Shown piece after piece: positions 1-11,481 of a stretch of DNA of 64,000 nt. Under the pieces are notes generated by a model. That model saw only the letters and a program-made list of their open reading frames with translations, was not told the origin of the DNA and did not search any database. Positions within the stretch are counted from its first letter, which is position 1, and each line of letters starts with the position of its first letter. A program made the translations under genes and the position numbers. Origin of the DNA: Dipteris shenzhenensis (taxonomy: Eukaryota > Polypodiophyta > Polypodiopsida > Gleicheniales); assembly GCA_047967505.1 (NCBI GenBank), contig CM106539.1; one strand, 5' to 3'.

Positions 1-2811
1 TTCTCCATTTGCTCTTCGCTCATCTTTCTTTCAATCCCTTTTCCTTGGGGGACCTCGCCAATAATGCGATCATCATCCTTGTTGTGCCAAGCTTGCGGCA
101 TATCAGGATCCGTGGATGCAAGAAACTCTGTGATATATACTAATGACTCTTGCACAAGCCATCCCTCTGCCATGCTTGCTTCTGGTCTTGCTCTTTGTCT
201 TACAAACCCCTTTAAAGTTTTCATAAACCGCTCGAGAAAAAACATCCATCGATTATGAACGGTACCTGCTATAGCCACCTCATCAACTATGTGCACAAGC
301 AAGTGGACTTGAGTTGTCATAATGCTTGAGGGAAAGTGCTTCTCAAGCAAGCATACGGCTTCGATGGATTCCACCCTAGCCTTCTCGATGCTCGATATAG
401 AGATCTCTTTTTGAGATATCCACCTATTTCACATGTCCATGCATATGTAAGATATTTGAGATATCCACCTATTTCACATGTCCATGAAGAAAATACATAA
501 TGTGAATTGATAGTAAGCATACCTCACAATACCACAGATCTTGAATATAGCATTTCTAACATCTTCTTGTAAGCACCCTTTTATTGTAATTGGAAGGATG
601 AACTATCAAAGCAACAATGAAATCATGTCAACAATATAACATAATAATAATTACGCTAATGCATCACTATTATCGGTACACTAATTCTACTTAGAATACT
701 TGTAAGACCTTGTGCCAATCATGGGACTTGAGGCCACTAAGCTTATTGTCCTTTGAAAATGCTCCTTTCAAGCAACGCATGTACCCTGTCGGTGTTTGAA
801 AAGAGGCAATGTCTGCCTTGATCGCTGCCTCCTCCCTCGTAGAGAGGATCCACGTTGCTTTCGGGAGGACAAATTTTCCTGAAGCATGCACTTGGGGCCA
901 CAAATGAGACATCCTATTCATAGCACGCAAGTCTTCTCGCACTCCTCTCGAGTCCTTGGAACCAACCAAGTGTGCCCAAATGGTAGCCCCCACATTCTTA
1001 AAGATATGCATGGGATCCAAGAGATGATTGATTTGTAACTGACCCCAATAAGGAAGCTCGTGAAAGATCGATAGCCTCTTCATACCAGGAGGAGGTTCCT
1101 CTCCATTCTCCCTCCAAGCTTGAATCCAATCACTTGCTTTCAAATATGATGGTGGTGGATCAAGCTGACCTCCATGTGCGAGATGGTCGAGCGGAAGATA
1201 TCGAGCATGACCTTCATAAACATTTTTCCTCATGTGTTTGGAGTAGCGTGCAAGCGATTTCAGAGCGGGTCCACAAACAGGACAAGCATGGTACCCACTT
1301 GTAACAAGTCCTGCACGCGTGCATAAATATGTTAGTATAAGACATGCGTGCAAAAGAGAGTAAAAAAAGCATAATCCCTCATTGTACATGTAAAGACATA
1401 ACCACGTACCTGCGCACTCTCCATATCCTGGGTAGTCATGCATGGTCCACATCAAGATACCCCTGACTAAAATATCATTGGTATGCCTAGGAGCTCTAGA
1501 AATATCAAAGACCTGCACTCCTCTCCATAATATCTGTAACTCCTCTATCAAAGGTGCCATGTACACGTCCATGTTTTTTGCCTTGTACTTTCCTGGCACA
1601 AGTAGTGCAAGCATGAGGTGTCCCTTTTTTATTGTTAGCCATGGTGGGATATTGTAATTCACCACGACTATGGGCCATGTCGACCAAGATGTCGAGCGTA
1701 ACCCGAAAGGATTCACGCCGTCCATGGCTAGCCCAAGATGTAAGTTGCGTGGCTCTCTCGCAAAGTCCGGCCACTGATTATCTATGTGCTTCCAAGCCGC
1801 ACAATCTGCGGGAATCCTCAATGTGTGATCAGTGGACCGATGAGATGCATGCCATGTCATCAACTCCGCTATGGATTTGCATCGAAACATGTGTTGTATT
1901 CTTGCAATGATGGGAAAGTGTCTTAAGACCTTTACCGGTATCCTCTCACCCTGCAAGTCATCTCTATATCGTTATTCCCCACACTTTGGATAACTAGCCA
2001 AATCTCCATGCTCACGACGAAAGAGAATACAATCATTACGGCAAGCATGGATGGTATCATAATCCATACCCACCATTGTTAGCATCTTTTTCGCTTCATC
2101 TCTTGATGCGGGCATGGTATTTGGTGCAGGCAACATCTTTTGGAGCAACCTATGACAAAGACACTATCCAAATGATGATTCTCAAAACAAACAATATCCA
2201 AATAATGAGTCAATCAAATTAATGCAAGGGCTAACCTCATTAAGGCCGAGACACTTGTATCCGACCACCCATACTGTACTTGTAGATTCAAGATTGAGAG
2301 ACAAGCACGTAGTTTAGACATCCTGGCACCCTCGTACAATTGTGTTGATTGCAACTCTCGCATTTTCACCTCAGACTCTTACATCACGTGTACGTGGGAT
2401 GTAGTGCCCCTAAAAATGGAATCCATCATGTCGACCATACCCTCGTCGTCATCCGAGAGACTATAGTCTTGTTGAAAGTTAGAAGGTATATGTGTACCCT
2501 CGTCACCCTCGTCATCCTGTCATAAGCTCATTCGTGTAAATAGAAGATCTTCTAATTCCGGGTATACAATAAGATTGCGAACTTAAATAGCTTTGACTTA
2601 CCGATGATCCATCAACATGTGCAACACCAACGGCGGGGGGTACTGGTTCCGGCTCCTCCCCATACATCCGCAAGTGGCGCATGATAATACGACATTGATG
2701 TCGTACTTCTCGCTTGCAATGAGTGCAATGACAATATAACCTCTCCGTAAGCCACTTCGTGCTCCCGGGCATTGGCGCATCATCGGATGAGCTTCCACTC
2801 GTCCCTTCCAT
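1..2811 (-). pseudogene. CACTA transposase (TnpD-like), split gene with in-frame stops, 3' end outside window
   Basis: Exons on minus that join in phase are 2811-2602 (transposase-associated domain with a CHCTHC metal-binding cluster), 2516-2236, 2149-1410 and 1310-700 (Transposase_21 region). The last two contain HACRNDCILF, AMDGVNPFG and NMDVYMAPLIEEL, the usual surroundings of catalytic acidic residues, and LDPMHIFKNV. A short exon near 565-523 (boundary unsure) and an exon from 423 leftwards carry DUF4218 (HIVDEVAIAGTVHNRWMFF in the second copy). Donors are GTAAGT-like. TAA codons at 2379-2381 and 1972-1974 lie in the joined frame, so this copy probably makes no full protein unless those stretches are spliced out. 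The product would cut and rejoin element ends in the nucleus. Confidence 0.82.
423..512 (-). repeat. 45-bp tandem duplication spanning a splice acceptor
   Basis: The stretch containing GGACATGTGAAATAGGTGG occurs twice in tandem, giving two copies of the acceptor AAATAG|GTGG (exon starts 423 and 468). Only the acceptor at 423 keeps the DUF4218 frame open; reading from 468 meets a stop. The same duplication is present at 53679-53735 in the second CACTA copy, so it predates their separation. Confidence 0.7.
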
Positions 2812-3045
2812 CTACACTTATAAAACCAAAACATAAGCATGAAGAGGAGATGTACACAATTATGAGCATAGCATGTTTAATTTGAGCTTCTCTTGAGGCT
2901 ATATAAAAAGAATGACATCGCTATATAGTAAGGATTGAAACAAAAAATCCTATATAGTAAGGCTATGTAGTAAGAGGAGATATTGACAATTATAGGCATA
3001 GCATGTTTGAGCTTCACAAGAGGCCACACCAAAAAATAAACAGTA
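2812..3045. other. AT-rich leader of the minus-strand transposase gene, diverged internal duplication
   Basis: No gene is seen. Two related stretches (about 2839-2900 and 2967-3022) share a GAGGAGAT start and a GCATAGCATGTTT core, so this leader contains a diverged duplication. CTATATAGTAAG occurs at about 2920-2970 and resembles a half-site of the nearby palindromes. The region lies between the transposase start and the palindrome block and may hold its promoter. Confidence 0.45.
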
Positions 3046-3117
3046 AGCGTCGCTATATAGCGACGCTCTGTTCCGTCGCTATATAGCGACGAATAAGCGT
3101 CGCTATATAGCGACGCT
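3046..3117. promoter_or_regulatory. Central cluster of three 16-bp palindromes between divergent CACTA genes
   Basis: GTCGCTATATAGCGAC is present at 3049-3064, 3075-3090 and 3099-3114, centres 26 and 24 bp apart. The outer two extend to the 22-bp palindrome AGCGTCGCTATATAGCGA(CGCT). The same site at the same spacing forms the subterminal arrays at 11482-11624 and 55599-55691. In En/Spm, TnpA binds subterminal repeats and can repress the element promoter. The position between divergent genes suggests transposase-family binding and autoregulation of a bidirectional promoter; this is inference. Confidence 0.75.
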
Positions 3118-3753
3118 GTGGGTTAAAACCCGAAACGCCGAAACGCGTGGCGTTTTGCTCAAAGCTTTCCTAATCTCTCAAGTAAGCAACCCAAAATCTC
3201 CTCCCACCTATTTTCACTGACCTCCCATCTATTCCAAGCAACCTCCTACTCTATTTCCCACTCCTCACCCTTCTCCTATCTCTTGTACACCCTCTCTCTC
3301 CTTTTTCCCTCTTTGGTTTCCAGAAAGAAAGTTCTTCAAAAGGTGAGTTTCTTTCAACAATGTAGGTTGTTTGTTTGTTAGCTTTGGTTTTGTGAGTGTT
3401 TCTACTTGTATTGCTAAAGCTTTAAACTAGTTTTCATGCTTGATTAGAAAGGATTGAAACAAAAAACGAAATTTCAAGAAAGAAAGAAAGAAACTCACCT
3501 CTTCTTCCTGTATTTCTCTTCCTTCTCTTCCTTCTCTTCTCCTCAATCTCCTCCTTTCCTTGTCTCCTCAATCTTCTCTTTCCTTGTCTCCTTTCAAGAA
3601 GTTGCTTTTGTGATCTCCTCTTTCCACTAACATCTTATTTGAAAAAATGGGTTGTTTTCTCTCTTTTGTAGGGCCAGTCCACTACACCGAGCGGGACATA
3701 CTCTCTCTTTTGTGGGCCCAGTCCACTACACCGAGCGGGACATACTTTTACAG
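3118..3753 (+). other. Candidate non-coding 5' exons of the TnpA-like gene, with 44-bp duplication
   Basis: A pyrimidine-rich stretch ends at donor AAAAG|GTGAGT (intron from 3343). An acceptor CTCTTTTGTAG precedes 3672, and a strong donor TTACAG|GTAAGTG starts at 3754, bounding an 82-bp candidate exon that consists mostly of two tandem copies of a 44-bp unit (GTCCACTACACCGAGCGGGA). No long reading frame is expected, which suits an untranslated exon. The next good acceptor is at 9621-9624, just before the ATG of the TnpA-like gene, so the satellite would be a 5.9-kb intron. No transcript data support this here. Confidence 0.45.
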
Positions 3754-3789
3754 GTAAGTGCTTTCTCTTCTTTCCATTTAAGCTTTTTG

Positions 3790-4025
3790 TTAGCGCTAGC
3801 TGCAGTGATGGGCGTAGGAACCCTCTCTTCCCCCTTCTCTTTTTCTCATTTTTCCCCCTTCTCTTTTTTCCCTCTTCTTTTATTCTCTCTTTCCCCCTTC
3901 TCTCTTTCCCCCTCTCTCTTTTCCCTTCTCTCTTTCCTTTCCCCCTTATTCTCTATTTCCTTTCCCTCTTATTCTCTTATGCTTATGCTTCTCTCATTCC
4001 CCCTTCTCGCTTTCCCCCTTCTCTC
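3790..4025 (+). repeat. Pyrimidine-rich tract flanking the satellite
   Basis: Long runs of CTCTTTCCCCCTTCTCT-type sequence with almost no purines. A matching tract lies on the other side of the satellite at about 9340-9560. The short CTCCTTCTCT words inside the satellite units look derived from it. Confidence 0.7.
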
Positions 4026-7000
4026 ATTCGCATAAGCTCTTTTTCCGCATGAGCATAAGCTCCTTCTCTATTTCCGCATGAGCATAAGCATGAGCTTATG
4101 CTTATGCTTATGCTTATGCTTAAGCATAAGCATGAGCATAAACTCATGCTTATGCTCATGCATGAGCATGAGCTTATGTGTAAGTTTTCGCATAAGCTTA
4201 TGCGGAAATAGAGAATGAGAGAAGCTTATGCTTCTCTCATTCTCTTTTTCCGCATAACCTCCTTCTCTTTTCCCGCATAAGCTCCTTCTCTATTTCCGCA
4301 TGAGCATAAGCTCCTTCTCTTTTTCCGCATGAGCATAAGCATGAGCTTATGCTTATGCTTATGCATAAGCATAAGCATAAGCATAAGCATAAGCTCATGC
4401 TTATGCTCATGCATGAGCATGAGCTTATGCGTAAGTTTCCGCATAAGCTTATGCGGAAATAGAGAATGAGAGAAGCTTATGCTTCTCTCATTCTCTTTTT
4501 CCGCATAAGCTCCTTCTCTCTTTCCGCATAAGCTCCTTCTCTATTTCCGCATGAGCATGAGCTTATGCGCAAGTTTCCGCATAAGCTTATGCGGAAATAG
4601 AGAATGAGAGAAGCTTATGCTTCTCTCATTCTCTTTTTCCGCATAAGCTCCTTCTCATTTCCCGCATGAGCATAAGCATAAGCATAAGCATAAGCTCATG
4701 CTTATGCTCATGCATGAGCATGAGCTTATGCGTAAGTTTCCGCATAAGCTTATGCGGAAATAGAGAATGAGAGAAGCTTATGCTTCTCTCATTCTCTTTT
4801 TCCGCATAAGCTCCTTCTCTCTTTCTGCATAAGCTCATGCGCTTTTTCCGCATGAGCATAAGCATGAGCTTATGCTTATGCTCATGCATAAGCATAAGCA
4901 TAAGCTCATGCTTATGCTCATGCATGAGCATGAGCTTATGCGTAAGTTTCCGCATAAGCTCCTTCTCTCTTTCCGCATAAGCTCCTTCTCTATTTCCGCA
5001 TCCGCATAAGCATGAGCTTATGCTTATGCTTATGCTTAAGCATAAGCATAAGCATAAGCTCATGCTTATGCTCATGCATGAGCATGAGCTTATGCGCAAG
5101 TTTCCGCATAAGCTTATGCGGAAATAGAGAATGAGAGAAGCTTATGCTTCTCTCATTCTCTTTTTCCGCATAAGCTCCTTCTCTCTTTCCGCATAAGCTC
5201 CTTCTCTATTTCCGCATCCGCATAAGCATGAGCATGAGCTTATGCGCAAGTTTCCGCATAAGCTTATGCGGAAATAGAGAATGAAGCTTCTCTCATTCTC
5301 TATTTCCGCATAAGCTCCTTCTCTCTTTCCGCATAAGCTCCTTCTCTATATCCGCATGAGCATGAGCTTATGCACAAGTTTCCGCATAAGCTTATGCGGA
5401 AATAGAGAATGAGAGAAGCTTATGCTTCTCTCATTCTCTTTTTCCGCATAAGCTCCTTCTCTCTTTCCGCATAAGCTCCTTCTCTATTTCCGCATCCGCA
5501 TAAGCATGAGCTTATGCTCATTCATGAGCATGAGCTTATGCGCAAGTTTCCGCATAAGCTTATGCGGAAATAGAGAATGAGAGAAGCTTATGCTTCTCTC
5601 ATTCTCTTTTTCCGCATAAGCTCCTTCTCTCTTTCCGCATAAGCTCCTTCTCTATTTCCGCATGAGCATGAGCTTATGTGCAATTTTCCGCATAAGCTCC
5701 TTCTCTATTTCCGCATAAGCTCCTTCTCTATTTTCGCATGAGCATAAGCATGAGCTTATGCTTATGCTTATGCATAAGCATAAGCATAAGCATAAGCATA
5801 AGCTCATGCTTATGCTCATGCATGAGCATGAGCTTATGCGTAAGTTTCCGCTTAAGCTTATGCGGAAATAGAGAATGAGAGAAGCTTATGCTTCTCTCAT
5901 TCTCTTTTTCCACAAAAGCTCCTTCTCTATTTCCGCATGAGCATAAGCTCCTTCTCTATATCCGCATGAGCATAAGCATGAGCTTATGCATAAGTTTCCG
6001 CAAGAGCTTATGCGGAAATAGAGAATGAGAGAAGTTTATGCTTCTCTCATTCTCTTTTTCCGCATAAGCTCCTTCTCTCTTTCCGCATAAGCTCCTTCTC
6101 TATTTCCGCATCCGCATAAGCATGAGCTTATGCTTATGCTTATGCTTAAGCATAAGCATAAGCATAAGCTCATGCTTATGCTCATTCATGAGCATGAGCT
6201 TATGCGCAAGTTTCCGCATAAGCTTATGCGCAAGTCTTCTCTCATTCTCTTTTTTCGCATAAGCTCCTTCTCTCTTTTCGCATAAGCTCCTTCTCTGTTT
6301 CCGCATGAGCATAAGCATGAGCTTATGCTCATGCATGAGCATGAGCTTATGCGCAAGTTTCCGCATAAGCTTATGCGGAAATAGAGAATGAGAGAAGCTT
6401 ATGCTTCTCTCATTCTCTTTTTCCGCATAAGCTCCTTCTCTATTTCCGCATAAGCTCCTTCTCTATTTCCGCATGAGCATAAGCATGAGCTTATGCTTAT
6501 GCTTATGCATAAGCATAAGCATGAGCTTAAGCATGAGCTTATGCTTATGCTTATGCATAAGCATAAGCATAAGCTCATGCTTATGCTCATGCATGAGCAT
6601 GAGCTTATGCATAAGTTTTCGCATAAGCTTATGCGGAAATAGAGAATGAGAGAAGCTTATGCTTCTCTCATTCTCTTTTTCCGCATAAGCTCCTTCTCTA
6701 TTTCCGCATGAGCATAAGCTCCTTCTCTCTTTCCGCATGAGCTCCTTCTCTCTTTCCGCATAAGCTCCTTCTCTATATCCGCTTGAGCATAAGCATGAGC
6801 TTATGCTTATGCTTATGCTTAAGCATAAGCATAATCATAAGCTCATGCTTATGCTCATGCATGAGCATGAGCTTATGCGTAAGTTTCCGCATGAGCTTAT
6901 GCGGAAATAGAGAATGAGAGAAGCTTATGCTTCTCTCATTCTCTTTTTCCGCATAAGCTCCTTCTCTCTTTCCGCATAAGCTCCTTCTCTCTTTCCGCAT

Positions 7001-9340
7001 AAGCATAAGCTTATGCTTATGCTTATGCTTAACCATAAGCATAAGCATAAGCTCATGCTTATGCTCATTCATGAGCATGAGCTTATGCGCAAGTTTCCGC
7101 ATAAGCTTATGCAGAAATAGAGAATGAGAGAAGCTTATGCTTCTCTCATTCTCTTTTTCCGCATAAGCTCCTTCTGTCTTTCCGCATAAGCTCCTTCTCT
7201 ATTTCTGCATGAGCATAAGCATGAGCTTATGCTTATGCTTATGCTTATGCTTAAGCATAAGCATAAGCATAAGCTCATGCTTATGCTCATGCATGAGCAT
7301 GAGCTTATGCGCAAGTTTCCGCATAAGCTTATGCTGAAATAGAGAATGAGAGAAGCTTATGCTTCTCTCATTCTCTTTTTCCGCATAAGCTCCTTCTCTA
7401 TTTCCGCATAAACTCCTTCTCTATTTCCGCATGAGCATAAGCATGAGGTTATGCTTATGCTTATGCATAAGCATAAGCATAAGCCTAAGCATAAGCTCAT
7501 GCTTATGCTCATGCATGAGCATGAGCTTATGCGTAAGTTTCCGCATAAGCTCCTTCTCTATTTCCGCATGAGCATAAGCTCCTTCTCTCTTTCCGCATGA
7601 GCTCCTTCTCTCTTTCCGCATAAGCTCCTTCTCTATATCCGCATGAGCATAAGCATGAGCTTATGCTTATGCTTATGCTTAAGCATAAGCATAAGCATAA
7701 GCTCATGCTTATGCTCATGCATGAGCATGAGCTTATGCGTAAGTTTCCGCAAGAGCTTATGCGGAAATAGAGAATGAGAGAAGCTTATGCTTCTCTCATT
7801 CTCTTTTTCCGCATAAGCTCCTTCTCTCTTTCCGCATAAGCTCCTTCTCTATTTCCGCATGAGCATAAGCTCCTTCTCTATTTCCGCATAAGCTCCTTCT
7901 CTATTTCCCCCTTCTCTCATTCTCTATTTCCTCATAATCCCTCATTGTACATGAGCATGAGCTTATGCGTAAGTTTCCGCAAGAGCTTATGCGAAAATAG
8001 AGAATGAGAGAAGCTTATGCTTCTCTCATTCTCTATTTCCGCATAAGCTCCTTCTCTCTTTCTGCATAAGCTCCTTCTCTATTTCCGCATGAGCATAAGC
8101 ATGAGCTTATGCTTATGCTTATGCTTATGCTCATGCATAAGCATAAGCTCATGCTTATGCTCATGCATGAGCATGAGCTTATGCGCAACTTTCTGCATAA
8201 GCTCCTTCTCCATATCCGCATGAGCATAAGCATGAGCTTATGCTCATGCATGAGCATGAGCTTATGCGTAAGTTTTCGCATATGCGTGAGCATATGCGGA
8301 AATAGAGAATGAGAGAAGCTTATGCTTCTCTCATTCTCTATTTCCGCATATGCCGAGACATGAGCATAAGCTTATGCTCACCCATGAGCATAAGCATAAG
8401 CTCATGCGGAAAAAGAGAAGGAGCTTATGCGGAAATAGAGAATGAGTTTCCGCATAAGCTCTTTCTCTTTTTCCGCATAAGCTCTTTCTCTTTCTCTTTT
8501 GCGTGAGCATATGCGAAAATAGAGAATGAGAGAAGCTTATGCTTCTCTCCTTCTCTATTTCCGCATATACGAAAACATGAGCATAAGCTCATGCTCACCC
8601 ATGAGCATAAGCATAAGCTCATGCGGAAAAAGAGAAGGAGCTTATGCGGAAATAGAGAATGAGTTTCCGCATAAGCTCTTTCTCTTTCTCTTTTGCGTGA
8701 GCATATGCGGAAATAGAGAATGAGAGAAGCTTATGCTTCTCTCCTTCTCTATTTCCGCATATGCGGAAACATGAGCATAAGCTCATGCTCACCCATGAGC
8801 ATAAGCATAAGCTCATGCGGAAAAAGAGAAGGAGCTTATGCGGAAATAGAGAATGAGTTTCCGCATAAGCTCTTTCTCTTTTCCCGCATAAGCTCTTTCT
8901 CTTTCTCTTTTGCGTGAGCATATGCAGAAATAGAGAATGAGAGAAGCTTATGCTTCTCTCCTTCTCTATTTCCGCATATGCGGAAACATGAGCATAAGCT
9001 CATGCTCACCCATGAGCATAAGCATAAGCTCATGCGGAAAAAGAGAAGGAGCTTATGCGGAAATAGAGAATGAGAGAAGCTTATGCTTCTCTCATTCTCT
9101 ATTTCCGCATAAGCTCCTTCTCTTTTTCCGCATGAGCATAAGCATGCGGAAACTCATTCTCTATTTTATGCATAAGCTCCTTCTCTATTTCCGATGCCTA
9201 TGCTTAAGCATAAGCTCATGCTTATGCTCATGCATGTGCATGAGCTTATGCTTAAGTTTCCGCATAAGCTCATGCTTATGCGTGAGCTTATGCGGAAATA
9301 GAGAATGAGAGAAGCATAAGCTCATTCTCTATTTCTGCAT
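4026..9340. repeat. 5.3-kb palindromic satellite built of GCTTATGC / GCATAAGC words
   Basis: The block consists of GCATAAGC, GCATGAGC and their complements, separated by TTCTCTATTTCCGCA words. From about 4190 to 8030 the higher-order unit is roughly 150-300 bp and contains TCCGCATAAGCTTATGCGGA followed by the GAGAATGAGAGAAGC foldback with loop TTAT. From about 8285 to 9140 a second unit of roughly 192-219 bp recurs, starting GCGTGAGCATATGCGG at 8284, 8503, 8695 and 8912. Both strands are open over long stretches only because the words lack stop codons; the translated products are Leu-Met-His or Ser-Cys-Ile repeats and are not real proteins. A small island of the same satellite lies at 33543-33622. 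Confidence 0.9.
9028..9137. repeat. Perfect foldback: 53-bp arms, 4-nt loop
   Basis: The arm from 9028 to 9080 is the exact reverse complement of 9085 to 9137, with loop TTAT at 9081-9084. The arm starts GCTCATGCGGAAAAAGAG and ends GAGAATGAGAGAAGC. A related foldback with 30-bp perfect arms spans 8290-8353. Shorter versions with mismatched outer arms recur through the satellite. Confidence 0.92.
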
Positions 9341-9620
9341 AAGCTCATTCTCTATTTCCCACTCTATTTCCCCCTTCTCTCCTTCTCTATTTTCCCTCAT
9401 CTCTTTCCCCTTCTCTATTTCCCCCTTCTCTCATTCTCTATTTCCTCATTCTCATTCTTTTCTTTCCTTTACATCTTCTTTCCCTCTTATCTTTCCCTCT
9501 TCTTTCCCTCTTTCCTTTCCCTCTTCTTTCCTTTCCCTCTTCTTTCTTCTTGCCTATGCCTATGCCTATGAGAATGCTCATGTTTGTTTTTTGTTTTCTG
9601 TTTTCGTGTTTGTGTCTATG
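9340..9620 (+). repeat. Pyrimidine-rich tract leading to a splice acceptor
   Basis: CTTTCCCTCTTCTTTCC-type sequence followed by TGCCTATGCC triplets and a T-rich stretch that ends in CTATGTTAG at 9616-9624, two bases before ATG at 9627. This looks like the end of a long intron. Confidence 0.5.
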
Positions 9621-9626
9621 TTAGAC

Positions 9627-11202
9627 ATGGGATCACGTCACTCATCGGACGAGTACGGACAGCCTCGCAGGAGGAGAGCTCACGATCTATATGCTCCAGA
9701 GGACTTTGATTCCTCTCAGGCGACTACCCTGAGGACTACCCCTGGTCCGACTCCTCTCGGTCCTAGCACTGTGACTACCCCTGGTCCGACCCCTCTTCCA
9801 CGTAGCACTGCGACTACCCCTCAGGGGACTCCTTTGCTAGCCGCGCATGGCTTTGTTGGGACTCCCGACGAGTTTGTAGCGCAGATGAGCGATGAGGAGG
9901 CAGCGAGATTCTTCTCTCTGCTCTCTCAGAGGACCTCCGCAATTCCTTCCCCTACACCGACGGGTGGACGTACTGCCCAGCCATCCCCTCGCGCCCCTTC
10001 GACCGCGGGATCATCACCTGCGCATGCCTCCCGCAAGGGAAGGAAGAGTAGGATGGGCGGCTCATGTTGTGCTGACTCAGGAGATGTAGACGAGTCAGCA
10101 CACTCACGCTCCTTTAGGTCTCCACTTGGTCCGGAGACGCAGTATCAGTCAGGTCCCTTTCCCTCTCCTACTCCCACAGCTACTCCTCGATCCGGAAGCG
10201 GTCGTGCAGCTTCCACTCCTTCAGACTCTGCTACCGTCAGTCCCCCTTACTCATCAGGGGATCTCTCCTATCAAATCACATCTGCCGGAGAGATAATAGA
10301 AGACAAAAAGGGCAAAGCAGTGATGGCCGCCATGAGGCAGTTGATGAGTCATCACTTCAAGAGCGGCATAAATATCGATTGGCAGTATCAAGATGCCCAA
10401 AAGAAGCAGGCGGTGATCGATGAGTTAAAACAAAGATATCCTAATCCGCCAAATGTGGAGTTTAATAACAATTATATGCTCGAGCGCATGGGTTTGGTCC
10501 TAAAGCATCGCAGATCAACCATGCATACTTCCATTACAAAGGGGTTGGCTAAACCCAGCTGGGCAGACAAAGCTGATTGGAAGTACTTCAAGAAGCAACA
10601 TAGGGACCATCCCGAAATGTTCGAGGGTCAGAGGAGGGCTGCGAAGAGACGGCTGGACATCGTAGGTACTTCGCACTTTGGTGCAGGCGGACGGTATGCG
10701 TTCGAGGCAACCGTGGTAAGTTTACTTCTTTCCATTTAATGTATTGTTCTATTTGTTTTACTTACATATTACATGCACTTTAGCTAACTCTAACTCTCGT
10801 AAATTGGATCCACAGCAAGCTGCGATGGGTCGTCTTCCTACGGATGCAGAGACGCGGCGCGCATTTCGGATAGGAACCAAGCCGTGGTTCATTGAGCAAG
10901 AGGCAATGGGAGCGACAGTCGATTGGGTTGAGGTGGCTGCTCGCACGTTATAAGTTTACTCCTACTTGTAATCTCACTTTTTAATTTAAGTTCCAATCTA
11001 ATTTTTGATTTATATGGTTCACTCTTAGGGTCAAAGCTCAAGCGTCCCATCATCAGAGACGAGCGATCAACAGGGGCAAGGATCGGACGCAGGTGCCGAG
11101 GACGAGGGAGAAGACGCAGGTGTCAGGGACGAGGGAGAAGATGCACGTGCCGAGGACCAGGGAACAGGCCAACAAGACGATTCAGATTCGGATTCGGATT
11201 AG
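9627..11202 (+). CDS. TnpA-like accessory protein of the CACTA element (Transposase_24-like)
   Basis: Start taken at 9627 (MGSRHSSDEYGQPRRRRAHD), just after a candidate acceptor; an in-frame ATG at 9591 is the alternative. Residues 1-215 are rich in Ser, Thr and Pro, with TTPGPTPLP-type repeats. Residues 216-363 form a basic, helical region (VIDELKQRYP, SWADKADWKYFKKQH, QRRAAKRRLD) resembling the Plant transposase (Ptta/En/Spm) family; this match is from memory. The first intron, 10716-10815 (GTAAGT...CACAG), is phase 0. Exon 2 (10816-10953) ends in TAA. A further open stretch at 11029-11202 after acceptor TTCACTCTTAG encodes a Glu/Asp-rich tail ending DDSDSDSD, but no good donor in phase was found, so the C-terminus is uncertain. 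It probably binds the palindromic sites. Confidence 0.6.
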
Positions 11203-11395
11203 TAGTGGTAGTAGCATTTTGTATATCCACTCGTTAGAGCAATTTTGTATCGCCCTTTCACAGGGTAATTTTGTTACAAACACAGTTGTATATGTATATG
11301 CATTTCTTCCTCATCGTTCACAAGAACAATTTTGTATCACCCTGCAAGTAAGGGAAATTTTGTTATAAAAAACTTTCTTTTGTAATTACAAAAAA
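11203..11395 (+). other. 3' untranslated region of the TnpA-like gene
   Basis: AT-rich, with a diverged duplication: GAGCAATTTTGTATC...AATTTTGTTA at about 11237-11277 and GAACAATTTTGTATC...AATTTTGTTATAA at about 11325-11366. It ends in an A-run at 11390-11404. No gene is visible. Confidence 0.5.
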
Positions 11396-11397
11396 AA

Positions 11398-11469
11398 AAA
11401 AAAAGGATTAGTGGGGCTAAACAAGGCCAAAAGGAAGCCCTGTTTAGCCCCACTAACCCTTTTTTTTTA
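11398..11469. repeat. Strong hairpin between TnpA-like gene and subterminal repeats
   Basis: TTAGTGGGGCTAAACA and its complement TGTTTAGCCCCACTAA face each other across a loop of about 17 bases, flanked by an A-run on the left and a T-run on the right that extend the stem. It could form the 3' end structure of the transcript or be a small foldback insertion. Confidence 0.75.
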
Positions 11470-11481
11470 CTTCTGTTAATC

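Noticed and set aside
3680-3740. CACTACACCGAGC (twice) as a second CACTA terminus
   Set aside because: It is part of a 44-bp tandem duplication, has no subterminal palindromes next to it and does not match either family end beyond CACTAC.
4026-9340. Long open frames on both strands encoding Leu-Met-His-Lys or Ser-Cys-Leu-Ile repeats
   Set aside because: They are translations of palindromic 6-8-bp words without stop codons. Frames on opposite strands mirror each other, and there is no start context or composition of a real protein.
4026-9340. CRISPR-like array
   Set aside because: There are no constant-length direct repeats with unique spacers; units are variable and palindromic, and the DNA is plant nuclear.
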